Below are positions 7,485 through 15,768 of a stretch of DNA of 55,951 bases, one piece after another (the stretch's first letter is position 1; the number at the start of each line of letters is the position of its first letter). The notes below the pieces were generated by a model. It was not told where the DNA came from. It saw only the letters and a list, made by a program, of their open reading frames with translations, and searched no databases. This stretch comes from Fimenecus sp045532175 (GTDB taxonomy: Bacteria > Bacillota > Clostridia > Oscillospirales > Acutalibacteraceae): contig JAZSFK010000048.1 in assembly GCA_045532175.1 (NCBI GenBank), positions 1-55,951 on the forward strand. The letters are read 5' to 3'. A program made the translations under genes and the position numbers.

Positions 7485-8540
7485 TTAATTTTCGTCGTCT
7501 GTGAACTGTGTGAGAGTTTTAAGACTGCCACTGTTCAAATCACGGATATCTTTAACACCGTATTTCATCATTGCAAGACGGGTAAGACCAAGTCCGAATG
7601 CGAAACCTGTGTATTCTTCGGGGTCAATTCCACCTGCTTTAAGAACTTCAGGGTGAATCATACCGCATGGGCAAAGCTCAAGCCAACCGCTGTGCTTACA
7701 TGAAGGACAACCCTCACCACCACAGATAAGACAAGAAATGTCAAGCTCGAAACCGGGTTCAACGAATGGGAAGAAACCGGGACGAAGTCTTACTTTAATG
7801 TCCTTACGGAAAACCTCTGAAAGCATTGTTTTCATAAAGTAAATAAGGTTTGAAATTGAAATGTCCTTGTCAACCATAACGCCTTCCATCTGGAAGAATG
7901 TGTTTTCGTGACAAGCATCAGTAGCCTCGTTTCTGAAACAACGACCGGGGAAAATAGCCTTGATTGGCATACCGTCGTTGATAAGTGCATCCTTATACTT
8001 TTTATAAATAGCATTCTGTGCTGCTGATGTGTGAGATTTAAGCAACTGACCGTTATCAAGGTAATATGTGTCCTGCATATCACGGGCAGGGTGGTCCTTT
8101 GGAATGTTAAGAGCCTCAAAACATTCATAGTCAGTAACGATTTCTGAATAGTCTTCAATATGGAAACCCATTGAACGGAAAACACTTTCACATTGACGCT
8201 GAACAAGTGTAATGGGGTGGTATGAACCACGAGTTAAATTAGCAGGAACAGAAATGTCGAAAATTGGTGTGCTTTCGATTTCCTTTTTAAGTTCAAGGTC
8301 TTTGAGTTCCTGACTTTTTTCTGCAATTTTCTGTTCAACAAAGGCACGAACCTCGTTAACAATCTGACCCATAACAGGTCTTTCTTCTGCTGATAATGAA
8401 CCCATCATTTTAAGTAATGATGTAAGTTCACCTTTTTTACCAAGCACCTGAACTCTGAATTCTTCAAGTTGACTCTGCTCAGTAAAAGTGCTGAGTTCCG
8501 CTTCCGCACGAGCACGGATAGCTTCAAGTTTTTCTCTCAT
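7485..8540 (-). CDS. pheS: Phenylalanyl-tRNA synthetase alpha subunit
   Basis: A protein of 351 residues with class II synthetase motifs: FRNEATDACHENTFFQMEG (motif 2) and FAFGLGLTRLAMMKYG (motif 3), preceded by an N-terminal coiled coil. An insertion LICGGEGCPSCKHSGWLE holds a possible metal-binding Cys set, seen in many Firmicute PheS proteins. It forms the catalytic half of the alpha2-beta2 enzyme. It is first in the pheST operon, behind a strong promoter and a T-box leader. Confidence 0.97.
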   Translation of the reverse strand: MREKLEAIRARAEAELSTFTEQSQLEEFRVQVLGKKGELTSLLKMMGSLSAEERPVMGQIVNEVRAFVEQKIAEKSQELKDLELKKEIESTPIFDISVPANLTRGSYHPITLVQRQCESVFRSMGFHIEDYSEIVTDYECFEALNIPKDHPARDMQDTYYLDNGQLLKSHTSAAQNAIYKKYKDALINDGMPIKAIFPGRCFRNEATDACHENTFFQMEGVMVDKDISISNLIYFMKTMLSEVFRKDIKVRLRPGFFPFVEPGFELDISCLICGGEGCPSCKHSGWLELCPCGMIHPEVLKAGGIDPEEYTGFAFGLGLTRLAMMKYGVKDIRDLNSGSLKTLTQFTDDEN

Positions 8541-8586
8541 AATCTCAATCCTTTTCTATTATATATGTTCGGAAATAGGGAAATAA

Positions 8587-8840
8587 AAAAATCCCACACT
8601 CCAAAAGAGTATGGGACGAATAAAAATCCGCGGTACCACCCAAATTTTTGCAAAAAGCAAACACTTTCCGTATCCTGTAACGGGAATAAACCGTCATCAT
8701 CTACTGTCAGTTCAACGATGCCACTCCAAAGGGAACTTCAATTAAGATTTCGGCTTATGTGCTTTCAGCCACGGCACAATTCTCTGGTAAGATTACTTTC
8801 TTAATCTACTTTCTTTTTCACTGTGTTTCAATATCGCAAA
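8587..8840 (-). promoter_or_regulatory. T-box leader (tRNA-Phe responsive) of pheST
   Basis: On the minus strand the leader carries AGAGAATTGTGCC and GTGGCTGAAAGC (stem I features), a specifier region GAAGTTCCC in which UUC (Phe) fits, then the T-box core GGGTGGTACCGCGG (8628-8641). An intrinsic terminator follows: GTCCCATACTC pairs with GAGTGTGGGAT, then seven T, at 8587-8617. Uncharged tRNA-Phe should stabilise the antiterminator and allow pheST transcription. Stem I starts about 8 bases inside the expected transcript. Confidence 0.92.
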
Positions 8841-8842
8841 AC

Positions 8843-8871
8843 ATTATATCAAAACGACAAATAATAGTCAA
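8843..8871 (-). promoter_or_regulatory. Predicted sigma-A promoter of pheST
   Basis: Minus strand TTGACT (8866-8871), 17 bases, TATAAT (8843-8848), immediately ahead of the T-box leader. Confidence 0.85.
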
Positions 8872-8914
8872 GTGTAATTTGTTTCTTTTGATATATAAGT
8901 CCGAATGGCAACAA

Positions 8915-8945
8915 AAAAATCCGCCCATTTCGTGGACGGATTTTT
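8915..8945 (-). terminator. Intrinsic terminator of tRNA-Arg
   Basis: Minus strand AAAAATCCGTCCA and TGGGCGGATTTTT form a long stem with a 5-base loop and a seven-T tail. It begins directly at the tRNA CCA end. Confidence 0.85.
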
Positions 8946-9021
8946 GGCACGCCTGACTGGAATCGAACCAGCGACCTTCAGAGTCGGAGTCTGACGCTCT
9001 ATCCTACTGAGCTACAAGCGC
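8945..9021 (-). tRNA. tRNA-Arg(CCG)
   Basis: A 77-base cloverleaf with encoded CCA. The D arm is GCTCAGTAGGATAGAGC, the anticodon stem TCAGA/TCTGA holds loop CTCCGAC (anticodon CCG, reads CGG), and the T arm carries GGTTCGATTCC. The acceptor stem GCGCTTG/CAGGCGT includes a G1-U72 wobble and a U-G pair, which is slightly unusual. It lies just after tcdA on the same strand and is followed by its own terminator. Confidence 0.95.
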
Positions 9022-9040
9022 AGATATATTAAACGCATAA

Positions 9041-9736
9041 TTATTCAGCGTTTATTATGTCTTTTACAACCTCTCCTGCAATAATGAGTCCTGCCACACT
9101 TGGTACAAAGCTGATACTTGCAGGAGTTCTTTCGCCGTCATTTTTAGGTGTTTCCGTTGAATAAAGCACCTTTAATTTCTTAACACCACGAGCCTTTAAT
9201 TCTCTTCGCATGACTCTGCAAAGGGGACAGGTATCAGTCTTGTAAATATCCGTAATTTTAAATGCAGTAGGGTCAAGTTTGTTACCCGTACCCATTGAAG
9301 CAATCATTGGTATTCCCAATTCCTGTGATTTTATTGCCAAATCAATTTTTGCGGTAACATTATCAATGGCATCTACGATATAGTCATATTTTGCAAGTTC
9401 AAACTCATCTGCATTTTCGGGAAGATACATTTTTACAATAGCAGTAACTTCACATTCAGGATTTATATCAAGAATTCTCTCTTTCGCAACATCTGCCTTG
9501 TTTCTGCCAACTGTTGAGTGAAGTGCATATAACTGACGATTGATGTTTGTGATGTCAACTGTGTCCTTGTCAACAACCGTCATTTTGCCGATTCCGCAAC
9601 GAGCCAGAGCCTCGGCAACGTAAGACCCGACGCCACCAAGCCCGAAGATTATAATATTCTTGTTTTTTAACTTTTCAAGATTATCTGTGCCTATCAATCT
9701 TTCAGTACGAGAAAATTCTTTCATTTTTGTCACCAT
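9041..9736 (-). CDS. tcdA: tRNA threonylcarbamoyladenosine dehydratase (ThiF/MoeB/HesA fold)
   Basis: A protein of 231 residues with an E1-like nucleotide-binding segment IIIFGLGGVGSYVAEALARCG near residue 30. DKDTVDITNINRQ, the catalytic segment DIYKTDTCPLCRVMR and VPSVAGLIIAGEVV follow. These fit TcdA (YgdL/CsdL), which cyclises t6A37 of tRNA to ct6A with ATP. It is distinguished from MoeB and ThiF by lacking the zinc CxxC pairs and by the length. The start at 9736 follows GGGAGG from the adjacent repeat; an internal ATG four codons on is possible. It pairs functionally with tsaB, tsaE and tsaC in this window. Confidence 0.88.
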   Translation of the reverse strand: MVTKMKEFSRTERLIGTDNLEKLKNKNIIIFGLGGVGSYVAEALARCGIGKMTVVDKDTVDITNINRQLYALHSTVGRNKADVAKERILDINPECEVTAIVKMYLPENADEFELAKYDYIVDAIDNVTAKIDLAIKSQELGIPMIASMGTGNKLDPTAFKITDIYKTDTCPLCRVMRRELKARGVKKLKVLYSTETPKNDGERTPASISFVPSVAGLIIAGEVVKDIINAE

Positions 9737-9757
9737 ACCTATATTTGCCTCCCTTGT

Positions 9758-9948
9758 TAAAGGGAGGGGGACCGTCGAAGACGGTGGAGGGATTCAAACG
9801 GGCGATTCGTGAATAGCCCCACATATTTTCTTCAATTTTACCATATTGAAAAATTTCCCGCAATAGTGTATAATACATTTTTGGAAATTTATATTTAAAC
9901 TCCCTCAGTCTGCTTCGCAGACAGCCCCCTCAAAGATGGGGCGGAAAG
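9758..9948. repeat. MITE-like inverted pair of family A hairpin modules
   Basis: Left module: CTCCCTTgttaAAGGGAG, then CCGTCgaaGACGG and GGAGGGATT. Right module, inverted: AACTCCCTCA, GTCTGCttcGCAGAC, CCCCCTCaaagatGGGGCGG. Between them lie a family B half element (near 9813) and about 75 AT-rich bases that contain the ychF promoter. The same inverted two-module design is at 31432-31553. It lies between tcdA and ychF, divergent genes. No coding potential was found in it. Confidence 0.7.
9846..9874 (+). promoter_or_regulatory. Predicted sigma-A promoter of ychF
   Basis: TTGAAA (9846-9851), 17 bases, TATAAT (9869-9874). The promoter lies inside the inverted repeat pair, so the right-hand repeat module would be transcribed into the ychF 5' leader. 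Confidence 0.75.
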
Positions 9949-9957
9949 GATGATATT

Positions 9958-11052
9958 ATGAAATTAGGTATCGTAGGTTTACCGAATGTAGGTAAAAGTA
10001 CACTTTTTAATGCTATCACAAATGCAGGTGCACAGTCTGCAAACTACGCTTTCTGCACAATTGAGCCAAACGTTGGTGTTGTTGCAGTTCCCGATTACAG
10101 AATTGACAAACTTGCAGAGATGTATAACCCTGCAAAAATCACTCCCGCAACTATTGAATTCGTTGATATTGCAGGTCTTGTAAAGGGCGCTTCAAAGGGT
10201 GAAGGTCTTGGCAATAAATTCCTTTCTCACATCCGTGAGGTTGACGCAATTATCCACGTTGTCCGTTGCTTCGATAACGACGATATTATCCACGTTGAAG
10301 GAAGTATTGACCCACAGAGAGACATTGAAACAATCAACCTTGAGCTTATTCTTTCCGACGTTGAAATTCTCGACAGAAGAATTTCAAAGGTAGAAAAGGA
10401 CTTAAAAGGCGACAAGTCACTTCAAAAGGAACTTGATTTCCTTAAAAGACTTCGTGGTGAACTTGAAAACGGGGTTAATGCCCGTGCAGTTGAAGCTGAT
10501 GAAGAAGAAAAGGAATTTCTTTCCGCTGTTGCACTCCTTTCATCAAAGCCGGTTATCTATGCTTGTAATATGAGCGAGGAGGATTTCGCAAACAATATCC
10601 GTGAAAATGCTCGTTATAATGCAGTTTGCAAGCTCGCAGAGGCAGAGGGTGCAGAAACTCTCCCGATTTGTGCAGAACTTGAAGCACAGATTGCCGAGCT
10701 TGACAAAGAAGAAAAAGAAATGTTCCTTGCAGATTTGGGCATTGAACAGGGTGGACTAGATTTGCTCATTCAGCGTTCATACAACCTTTTGGGACTTATC
10801 TCATATCTTACTGCTGGACAACCTGAAGTTCGTGCTTGGACAATCAAAAAAGGCACAAAAGCACCACAGGCAGCAGGTAAAATCCATACAGACTTTGAAC
10901 GTGGTTTCATCCGTGCAGAGGTAATTCACTTTGACGACCTTATGGCAAACGGCACAATGCAGGCTGCAAAGGAAAAGGGACTTGTTCGTTCCGAAGGCAA
11001 AGAATATGTTATGAAAGACGGAGATATTGTACTTTTCCGCTTCAATGTATGA
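9958..11052 (+). CDS. ychF: Ribosome-associated ATPase YchF (OLA1 family)
   Basis: A protein of 364 residues, the normal YchF length. The Obg-like G domain starts MKLGIVGLPNVGKSTLFNAI, the G3 segment is EFVDIAGLVKGASKGEGLGN, and the ATP-specific NMSEED replaces the NKxD of GTPases. A coiled-coil insertion lies at about 130-200 and a TGS domain at the C terminus (GTKAPQAAGKIHTDFERGFIRAEV). YchF proteins bind ribosomes and are implicated in stress responses. GGCGGAAAGGATG precedes the ATG, part of it contributed by the neighbouring repeat. Confidence 0.96.
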   Translation: MKLGIVGLPNVGKSTLFNAITNAGAQSANYAFCTIEPNVGVVAVPDYRIDKLAEMYNPAKITPATIEFVDIAGLVKGASKGEGLGNKFLSHIREVDAIIHVVRCFDNDDIIHVEGSIDPQRDIETINLELILSDVEILDRRISKVEKDLKGDKSLQKELDFLKRLRGELENGVNARAVEADEEEKEFLSAVALLSSKPVIYACNMSEEDFANNIRENARYNAVCKLAEAEGAETLPICAELEAQIAELDKEEKEMFLADLGIEQGGLDLLIQRSYNLLGLISYLTAGQPEVRAWTIKKGTKAPQAAGKIHTDFERGFIRAEVIHFDDLMANGTMQAAKEKGLVRSEGKEYVMKDGDIVLFRFNV

Positions 11053-11138
11053 TTGTTTACAAATTGTTTATTGATTTACTTTAAATAAAAGAGTAAAATA
11101 ATGGCAATAATTCTTTTATACTGATTTCGAGGTGTATT

Positions 11139-11822
11139 ATGAGTCTTATCGAAATAAAGGATATGTATAAAATCTATAATCCCGGCGAAAATGAGGTTCG
11201 TGCCATTGACGGCGTGAACCTTACCATTGAGCACGGTGAATTTGTTGCCATTATCGGACAATCGGGTTCAGGCAAATCAACGCTTATGAATATGTTAGGC
11301 CTTCTTGATGTACCTACAAGCGGAAGATACCTGCTTAACGGACAGGATGTTGACGGTCTTACTGACGACGAGCTTTCCGAAATACGCAATAAGGAAATCG
11401 GCTTTATTTTTCAGGGCTTTAATCTGATTACAAGTCTTACTGCTGTTGAAAATGTTGAATTGCCGTTGGTTTATCGCGGAATGAAAAAGGATGAAAGGCA
11501 TCGCCTTGCTATTGAGGCTCTCGACAGGGTTGGATTATCTCATCGTCTTGACCATTTGCCAAAGCAGATGTCGGGTGGTCAGCAACAGAGAGTTGCTATT
11601 GCACGTGCGGTTGCAGCACGTCCTCCTATTATCCTTGCTGACGAGCCAACCGGTAACCTTGATTCACATTCAGGTGTTGAGGTTATGAAAATTCTTCACG
11701 AATTGCACCAAGAAGGCAGAACGGTTATTCTGATTACTCACGATAATGACATTGCAAAAGAGGCACAACGTGTTATCCGTATCCAGGACGGACAAATTGT
11801 TTCCGATGTTATGAACACATAA
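11139..11822 (+). CDS. ABC transporter ATP-binding protein, LolD/MacB-like
   Basis: A protein of 227 residues with Walker A IGQSGSGKST, Q-loop FIFQGFNLI, signature MSGGQQQRVAIARA, Walker B PPIILADEPTGNLD and the H-loop TVILITHDNDI. The short form and the NxxGLLDxPTSG pattern place it with the MacB/FtsE/LolD export-type ATPases that normally pair with FtsX/MacB permeases. No permease gene is adjacent: a terminator follows at 11888-11924 and an exported phosphoesterase gene comes next. It is either an orphan serving a permease encoded elsewhere or a non-transport ABC protein. GAGGTG precedes the ATG. Confidence 0.9.
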   Translation: MSLIEIKDMYKIYNPGENEVRAIDGVNLTIEHGEFVAIIGQSGSGKSTLMNMLGLLDVPTSGRYLLNGQDVDGLTDDELSEIRNKEIGFIFQGFNLITSLTAVENVELPLVYRGMKKDERHRLAIEALDRVGLSHRLDHLPKQMSGGQQQRVAIARAVAARPPIILADEPTGNLDSHSGVEVMKILHELHQEGRTVILITHDNDIAKEAQRVIRIQDGQIVSDVMNT

Positions 11823-11887
11823 CTGAAATTTGTCCATTACATTATTCGAATATATTATATATAATAAAAAATATAAAAAATATTACA

Positions 11888-11924
11888 GAAAATGTTACCG
11901 AAAAGTGTAGCATTTTCTTTTTTT
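11888..11924 (+). terminator. Intrinsic terminator after the ABC ATPase gene
   Basis: GAAAATGTTAC pairs with GTAGCATTTTC (one G-U) around an 8-base loop, followed by seven T. Confidence 0.8.
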
Positions 11925-11973
11925 ATGTGGTAAAATTTTTATGATTAATTTGTTTAATTTAGGAGGACGAAAA

Positions 11974-14900
11974 ATGAACAAGACATTCAAGAGAATTCTC
12001 TGTGTTGTTCTTGCTGTTGCAATTACTGCTGTCGGTATTCCTTTCGCAGCACTTGCAAGTACACCTGATACCGTTAATTTCGGTATTTTAAGTGACATTC
12101 ATATTTTTGATGAAACAGCAATGGGCACAACTCTTGAGAATCAAAAAGAGGCAAACGAAATTTTAAAAATGAACAATTCATCAAGCGGACTTACCACTGC
12201 TTTGACAGAGACTGCTATGAGGAATCTCACAAAGAAGGCACTTGACGGTGAAATTGACTTCTTGTTAATCCCCGGTGACCTTACAAGAAACGCAGAGTAC
12301 ACTGCTCATACCAGACTCGCAGGAATGTTTAAGGAATTTGAAGAAACAACAGGTGTTCCTGTTTATGTTATCGTTGGTAACCACGACGTTAACAATGGCA
12401 GAGCAATGTATTATGACGGTGAGGAATTCATCACTGCAAAGGCACATCCTGAATTGAGAGATGAGCTTGATACAACACCTGAAGAATTTGAGAAAATTTA
12501 CAAGGATTTTGGTTATTCACAGGAAGGCGATGCTTACTACAGCCGTTACAAGGATGCCGGCAATTCAGAAGGCTCACTTTCTTATGCTACTGACATTAAC
12601 GACGAATTCCGTCTTATTGCCATTGACTCACAGAAATACAGTGCTGACAATACAGACAGCGGTGAGTCCGAGCAGGAAACAGCAGGTAGCATTTCAGAAG
12701 AACAACTCAAATGGATTGTTGATGAATGTGAAAAGGCAAAGAAAGACGGTAAAACAATTATCGGTATGTGCCATACAAATGTTGTTCCACACCTTGAAAC
12801 AGAAAATGACCTTTTCGACAACTTCGTTCTTCGTAACTGGGAAGAACTTGCCGACAATCTTGCAGACTCAGGTATGCACTTTGTAGCAACAGGTCACGTT
12901 CACAAACAGGACGTTGCATCATATGTAAGCGACAATGGTGAAACAATTACTGATATTGCATCAACATCAATTGCAAACTATCCTAACCAGTTCAGAACCT
13001 GCTCTTTCACAGCTTATGCTGACGGTAAGCAGGAAATGACATACAGAACACACGAGGTTGATGAGCTTGAGCCTGTTGTTCTTTTCGGTGAAGAACAGCC
13101 TGTTCCATTCAAAAACATCTGTTTTGACTACAACTTCGGTGGCGATAACATTAAGAATTTTGTACTTAACCTTATTGAATACCAGCTCCGTTACGGCTTT
13201 GGTAAGGACGTTAAGGATGCAGGCGGTCTTTTTAATTACCTTGGTACAATCCTTGATATGAATGCACTTATGACAGACCTTATCGGTAACGAAATTCTCG
13301 GTAATGTTACAGGTACTGCAATTAATGCATTACTCCTGTCTCTTTGCAATCAGGTTGAAAACAAATATCTTAACGATATTGACTACACACTTGCAACAGT
13401 TGACAGAATTGTTACTAAAGTTCTTGACATTCCTGTTTCTGACTATGAATGTACAAAGTTTAAGGATACTCTCGGATTTGGTAGCGGTAAGGCACAGGGT
13501 ACTCTCGGTGACCTTGCTTCAACAGTTCTTACTTACCACTACACTAACGACGAAGAGCCAACTAATGACCCATTCCTTATGAGTGCTCTTGAACGTTTTG
13601 ACAACGGTCAGAATGCTGAAACAATCCTCAATACTCTTATTGACGTTGTTCTTGAAGACCTCCTTATGGACACAATCCTCAACGACATTAAGATTGACCC
13701 GCTTTCACTTGGTATCTACGGTATCAACACAGAAGATGCTTTAGCACTTATGGATACACTCAGCGGTTTTGTTGGTGGCGAGGAAAATCTTACACTTGAC
13801 CTTAATGACGTAGTTTCTTTCATTCTTATCCTTGGAATTTTTGAGGGCGACACTCTTACAGACGTTCTCAACTCATTCCTTGGCGAATACCTTACACAGA
13901 GTCAGTACGATATTATTGATGCTGAATTCTACAGAATTATGAAGGACCTTACTCACGACGAAAATCCCGGTCCTAAGATGGACCATAATGGTACAGTCGT
14001 TTATGACGGTAAGGTTGCGACACCTCTTTCACAGTCAAACCTTCGTCTTCCATCACATATTGCAGTAACCTTTGGCGAAGACAGTGCTACAACAAGAAAC
14101 ATCAGCTACGTTACAAAGTACAGCCTTACAGATACAGATGTTCAGATTGTACCATATTCAGAAAATCCTGACTTCTCAAAGGGTACAACAGTTGACGTTA
14201 CAATTGAAACTGATTGTGATGTTAAGGTTGAACGTAGTTATCCGTCAATTGACTTAGGTTTCATTGGTATTATGTACCATACAATTAACGTAAACCGTCA
14301 TTATGTATACATCAGCGACCTTAAACCAGATACAAAATATTGTTATCGTGTTGGTGATGCAGACCGTGGTTGGTGGAGTGATGTTGGTGTTATTGACACA
14401 GCCGACAACTCAAATGAACTCAGTTTCTTCCACGTAACTGACCCTCAGTCAACAACTGAAAAGCAATATCTCAACACTTGGGCAAGCGCGCTTGAAGTTG
14501 CATTCGGTAACCACGATGCTGACTTTATTCTCAATACAGGTGACCTTGTTGATGACGGACAAAGCTTCCGTCAGTGGCAGAGAATGTTCAACACAGCATC
14601 AGGTACTCTTATGAACACATCAATGATGACTGTAACAGGTAACCACGAAGAAAAGGGTGATTTCGCTAACGTAGATAACTTTATTTACGCAAATCTTCCT
14701 GAACAGGATACCACAACAGGTGTTTACTACTCATTCGACTATAATAATGCACACTTTGCAATTCTCAATTCAAACAATCTTGGTGAGGACGACGGTCTTT
14801 CACAGGAACAGATTGATTGGCTTATCGCTGATATGAATGCTTCCGACGCAGACTGGAAATTTGTTGCTCTTCATAAAGGACCTTATACAAATGGTTCACA

Positions 14901-15567
14901 CTACGATGATGACGATGTAATTGCAATCCGTGAACAGCTTAAAACTCTTATGCCACAACTTGGCATCGACATTGTATTCCAAGGTCATGACCATGTGTTC
15001 ATGAGAACAGGCGTTATGAATGACAATGTTGTTATGGAAACTGAAACTAAGGATATCTCATACAACGGTCTTGATTACACCGCAAAGGTTGACCCTGACG
15101 GAACAATTTACTCAATCAACGGTACAATCGGTGTTAAACACTATGAACCAAAACCGGAAGAAGAAACAAGCAAACTCTTCCCAAGTGGTGAAACCGTGCT
15201 TTATCTTGAATTACCATCATACTCATACATTCAGATTGATGGCGACACACTCTACTTTGACTCCTATGCAGTAGATGGTGACGAGGAAGAAAGAATTGAC
15301 CAGTTCGCAATTCAAAAGACAACAATTCTTGATGACGAAACTCCGGAAACACCGGTTGAGCCTGAAACACCCGATGAGCCAAATACTCCTGATGAGCCTG
15401 TAAATCCTGATGATAACGAACAGGGTAACAACGGCAACACAGGTGACAACGCAGACGGCTCTGATGCAGATGCAAGAGAAAGCATTTTCGCTTATGTTGC
15501 AATGATTACATTAGTATCTTCAGCAGTTGTATTTGTTTCAGTTTTAAGAAAAAAGCAAAAAGTGTAA
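11974..15567 (+). CDS. Exported double metallophosphoesterase surface protein
   Basis: A protein of 1197 residues. The start at 11974 is preferred over an upstream in-frame ATG (11941) because AGGAGG lies just before it and a clear signal peptide follows (FAALAS cleavage region near residue 29). The N-terminal calcineurin-like domain (about 33-330) has SDIH, GD102, N136-H137-D138 and GHVH (308-310). A long helical region of unknown fold (about 350-680) follows. A fibronectin-like purple-acid-phosphatase N domain (about 690-800) comes next. The second phosphoesterase domain has DPQ, GD857, N890-H891-E892 and GHDH (1005-1007). The C terminus has a Pro/Glu/Thr-rich linker, NTGDN, one membrane helix and a KK-rich tail. 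The likely role is phosphate release from external substrates while wall- or membrane-anchored; the substrate is unknown. Confidence 0.85.
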   Translation: MNKTFKRILCVVLAVAITAVGIPFAALASTPDTVNFGILSDIHIFDETAMGTTLENQKEANEILKMNNSSSGLTTALTETAMRNLTKKALDGEIDFLLIPGDLTRNAEYTAHTRLAGMFKEFEETTGVPVYVIVGNHDVNNGRAMYYDGEEFITAKAHPELRDELDTTPEEFEKIYKDFGYSQEGDAYYSRYKDAGNSEGSLSYATDINDEFRLIAIDSQKYSADNTDSGESEQETAGSISEEQLKWIVDECEKAKKDGKTIIGMCHTNVVPHLETENDLFDNFVLRNWEELADNLADSGMHFVATGHVHKQDVASYVSDNGETITDIASTSIANYPNQFRTCSFTAYADGKQEMTYRTHEVDELEPVVLFGEEQPVPFKNICFDYNFGGDNIKNFVLNLIEYQLRYGFGKDVKDAGGLFNYLGTILDMNALMTDLIGNEILGNVTGTAINALLLSLCNQVENKYLNDIDYTLATVDRIVTKVLDIPVSDYECTKFKDTLGFGSGKAQGTLGDLASTVLTYHYTNDEEPTNDPFLMSALERFDNGQNAETILNTLIDVVLEDLLMDTILNDIKIDPLSLGIYGINTEDALALMDTLSGFVGGEENLTLDLNDVVSFILILGIFEGDTLTDVLNSFLGEYLTQSQYDIIDAEFYRIMKDLTHDENPGPKMDHNGTVVYDGKVATPLSQSNLRLPSHIAVTFGEDSATTRNISYVTKYSLTDTDVQIVPYSENPDFSKGTTVDVTIETDCDVKVERSYPSIDLGFIGIMYHTINVNRHYVYISDLKPDTKYCYRVGDADRGWWSDVGVIDTADNSNELSFFHVTDPQSTTEKQYLNTWASALEVAFGNHDADFILNTGDLVDDGQSFRQWQRMFNTASGTLMNTSMMTVTGNHEEKGDFANVDNFIYANLPEQDTTTGVYYSFDYNNAHFAILNSNNLGEDDGLSQEQIDWLIADMNASDADWKFVALHKGPYTNGSHYDDDDVIAIREQLKTLMPQLGIDIVFQGHDHVFMRTGVMNDNVVMETETKDISYNGLDYTAKVDPDGTIYSINGTIGVKHYEPKPEEETSKLFPSGETVLYLELPSYSYIQIDGDTLYFDSYAVDGDEEERIDQFAIQKTTILDDETPETPVEPETPDEPNTPDEPVNPDDNEQGNNGNTGDNADGSDADARESIFAYVAMITLVSSAVVFVSVLRKKQKV

Positions 15568-15585
15568 TTTAAAAAGCACAAAATG

Positions 15586-15617
15586 AAAGGCAGAGGTTTC
15601 TCTGCCTTTTTCTTTTT
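15586..15617 (+). terminator. Intrinsic terminator of the phosphoesterase gene
   Basis: GGCAGAG and CTCTGCC form a stem with loop GTTT, then a T-rich tail. Confidence 0.85.
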
Positions 15618-15742
15618 ATAAATCAGAAATTGTCGGGTTCTTTTATTCCACCATTCCGTCGCCTTGCGGTGAATGAGATGTTATATGGATTATTTCTAAA
15701 AAACTAATTATAAACACTTTTTCGCTGTGACTTCTTGCAAAA

Positions 15743-15768
15743 AAAGAACTCCCCGCAGGGAGTTCTTT
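15743..15768 (-). terminator. Intrinsic terminator of the 429-residue protein gene
   Basis: Minus strand AAAGAACTCCC and GGGAGTTCTTT pair around a 4-base loop, then seven T. The stem overlaps the stop codon by two bases. Confidence 0.85.
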
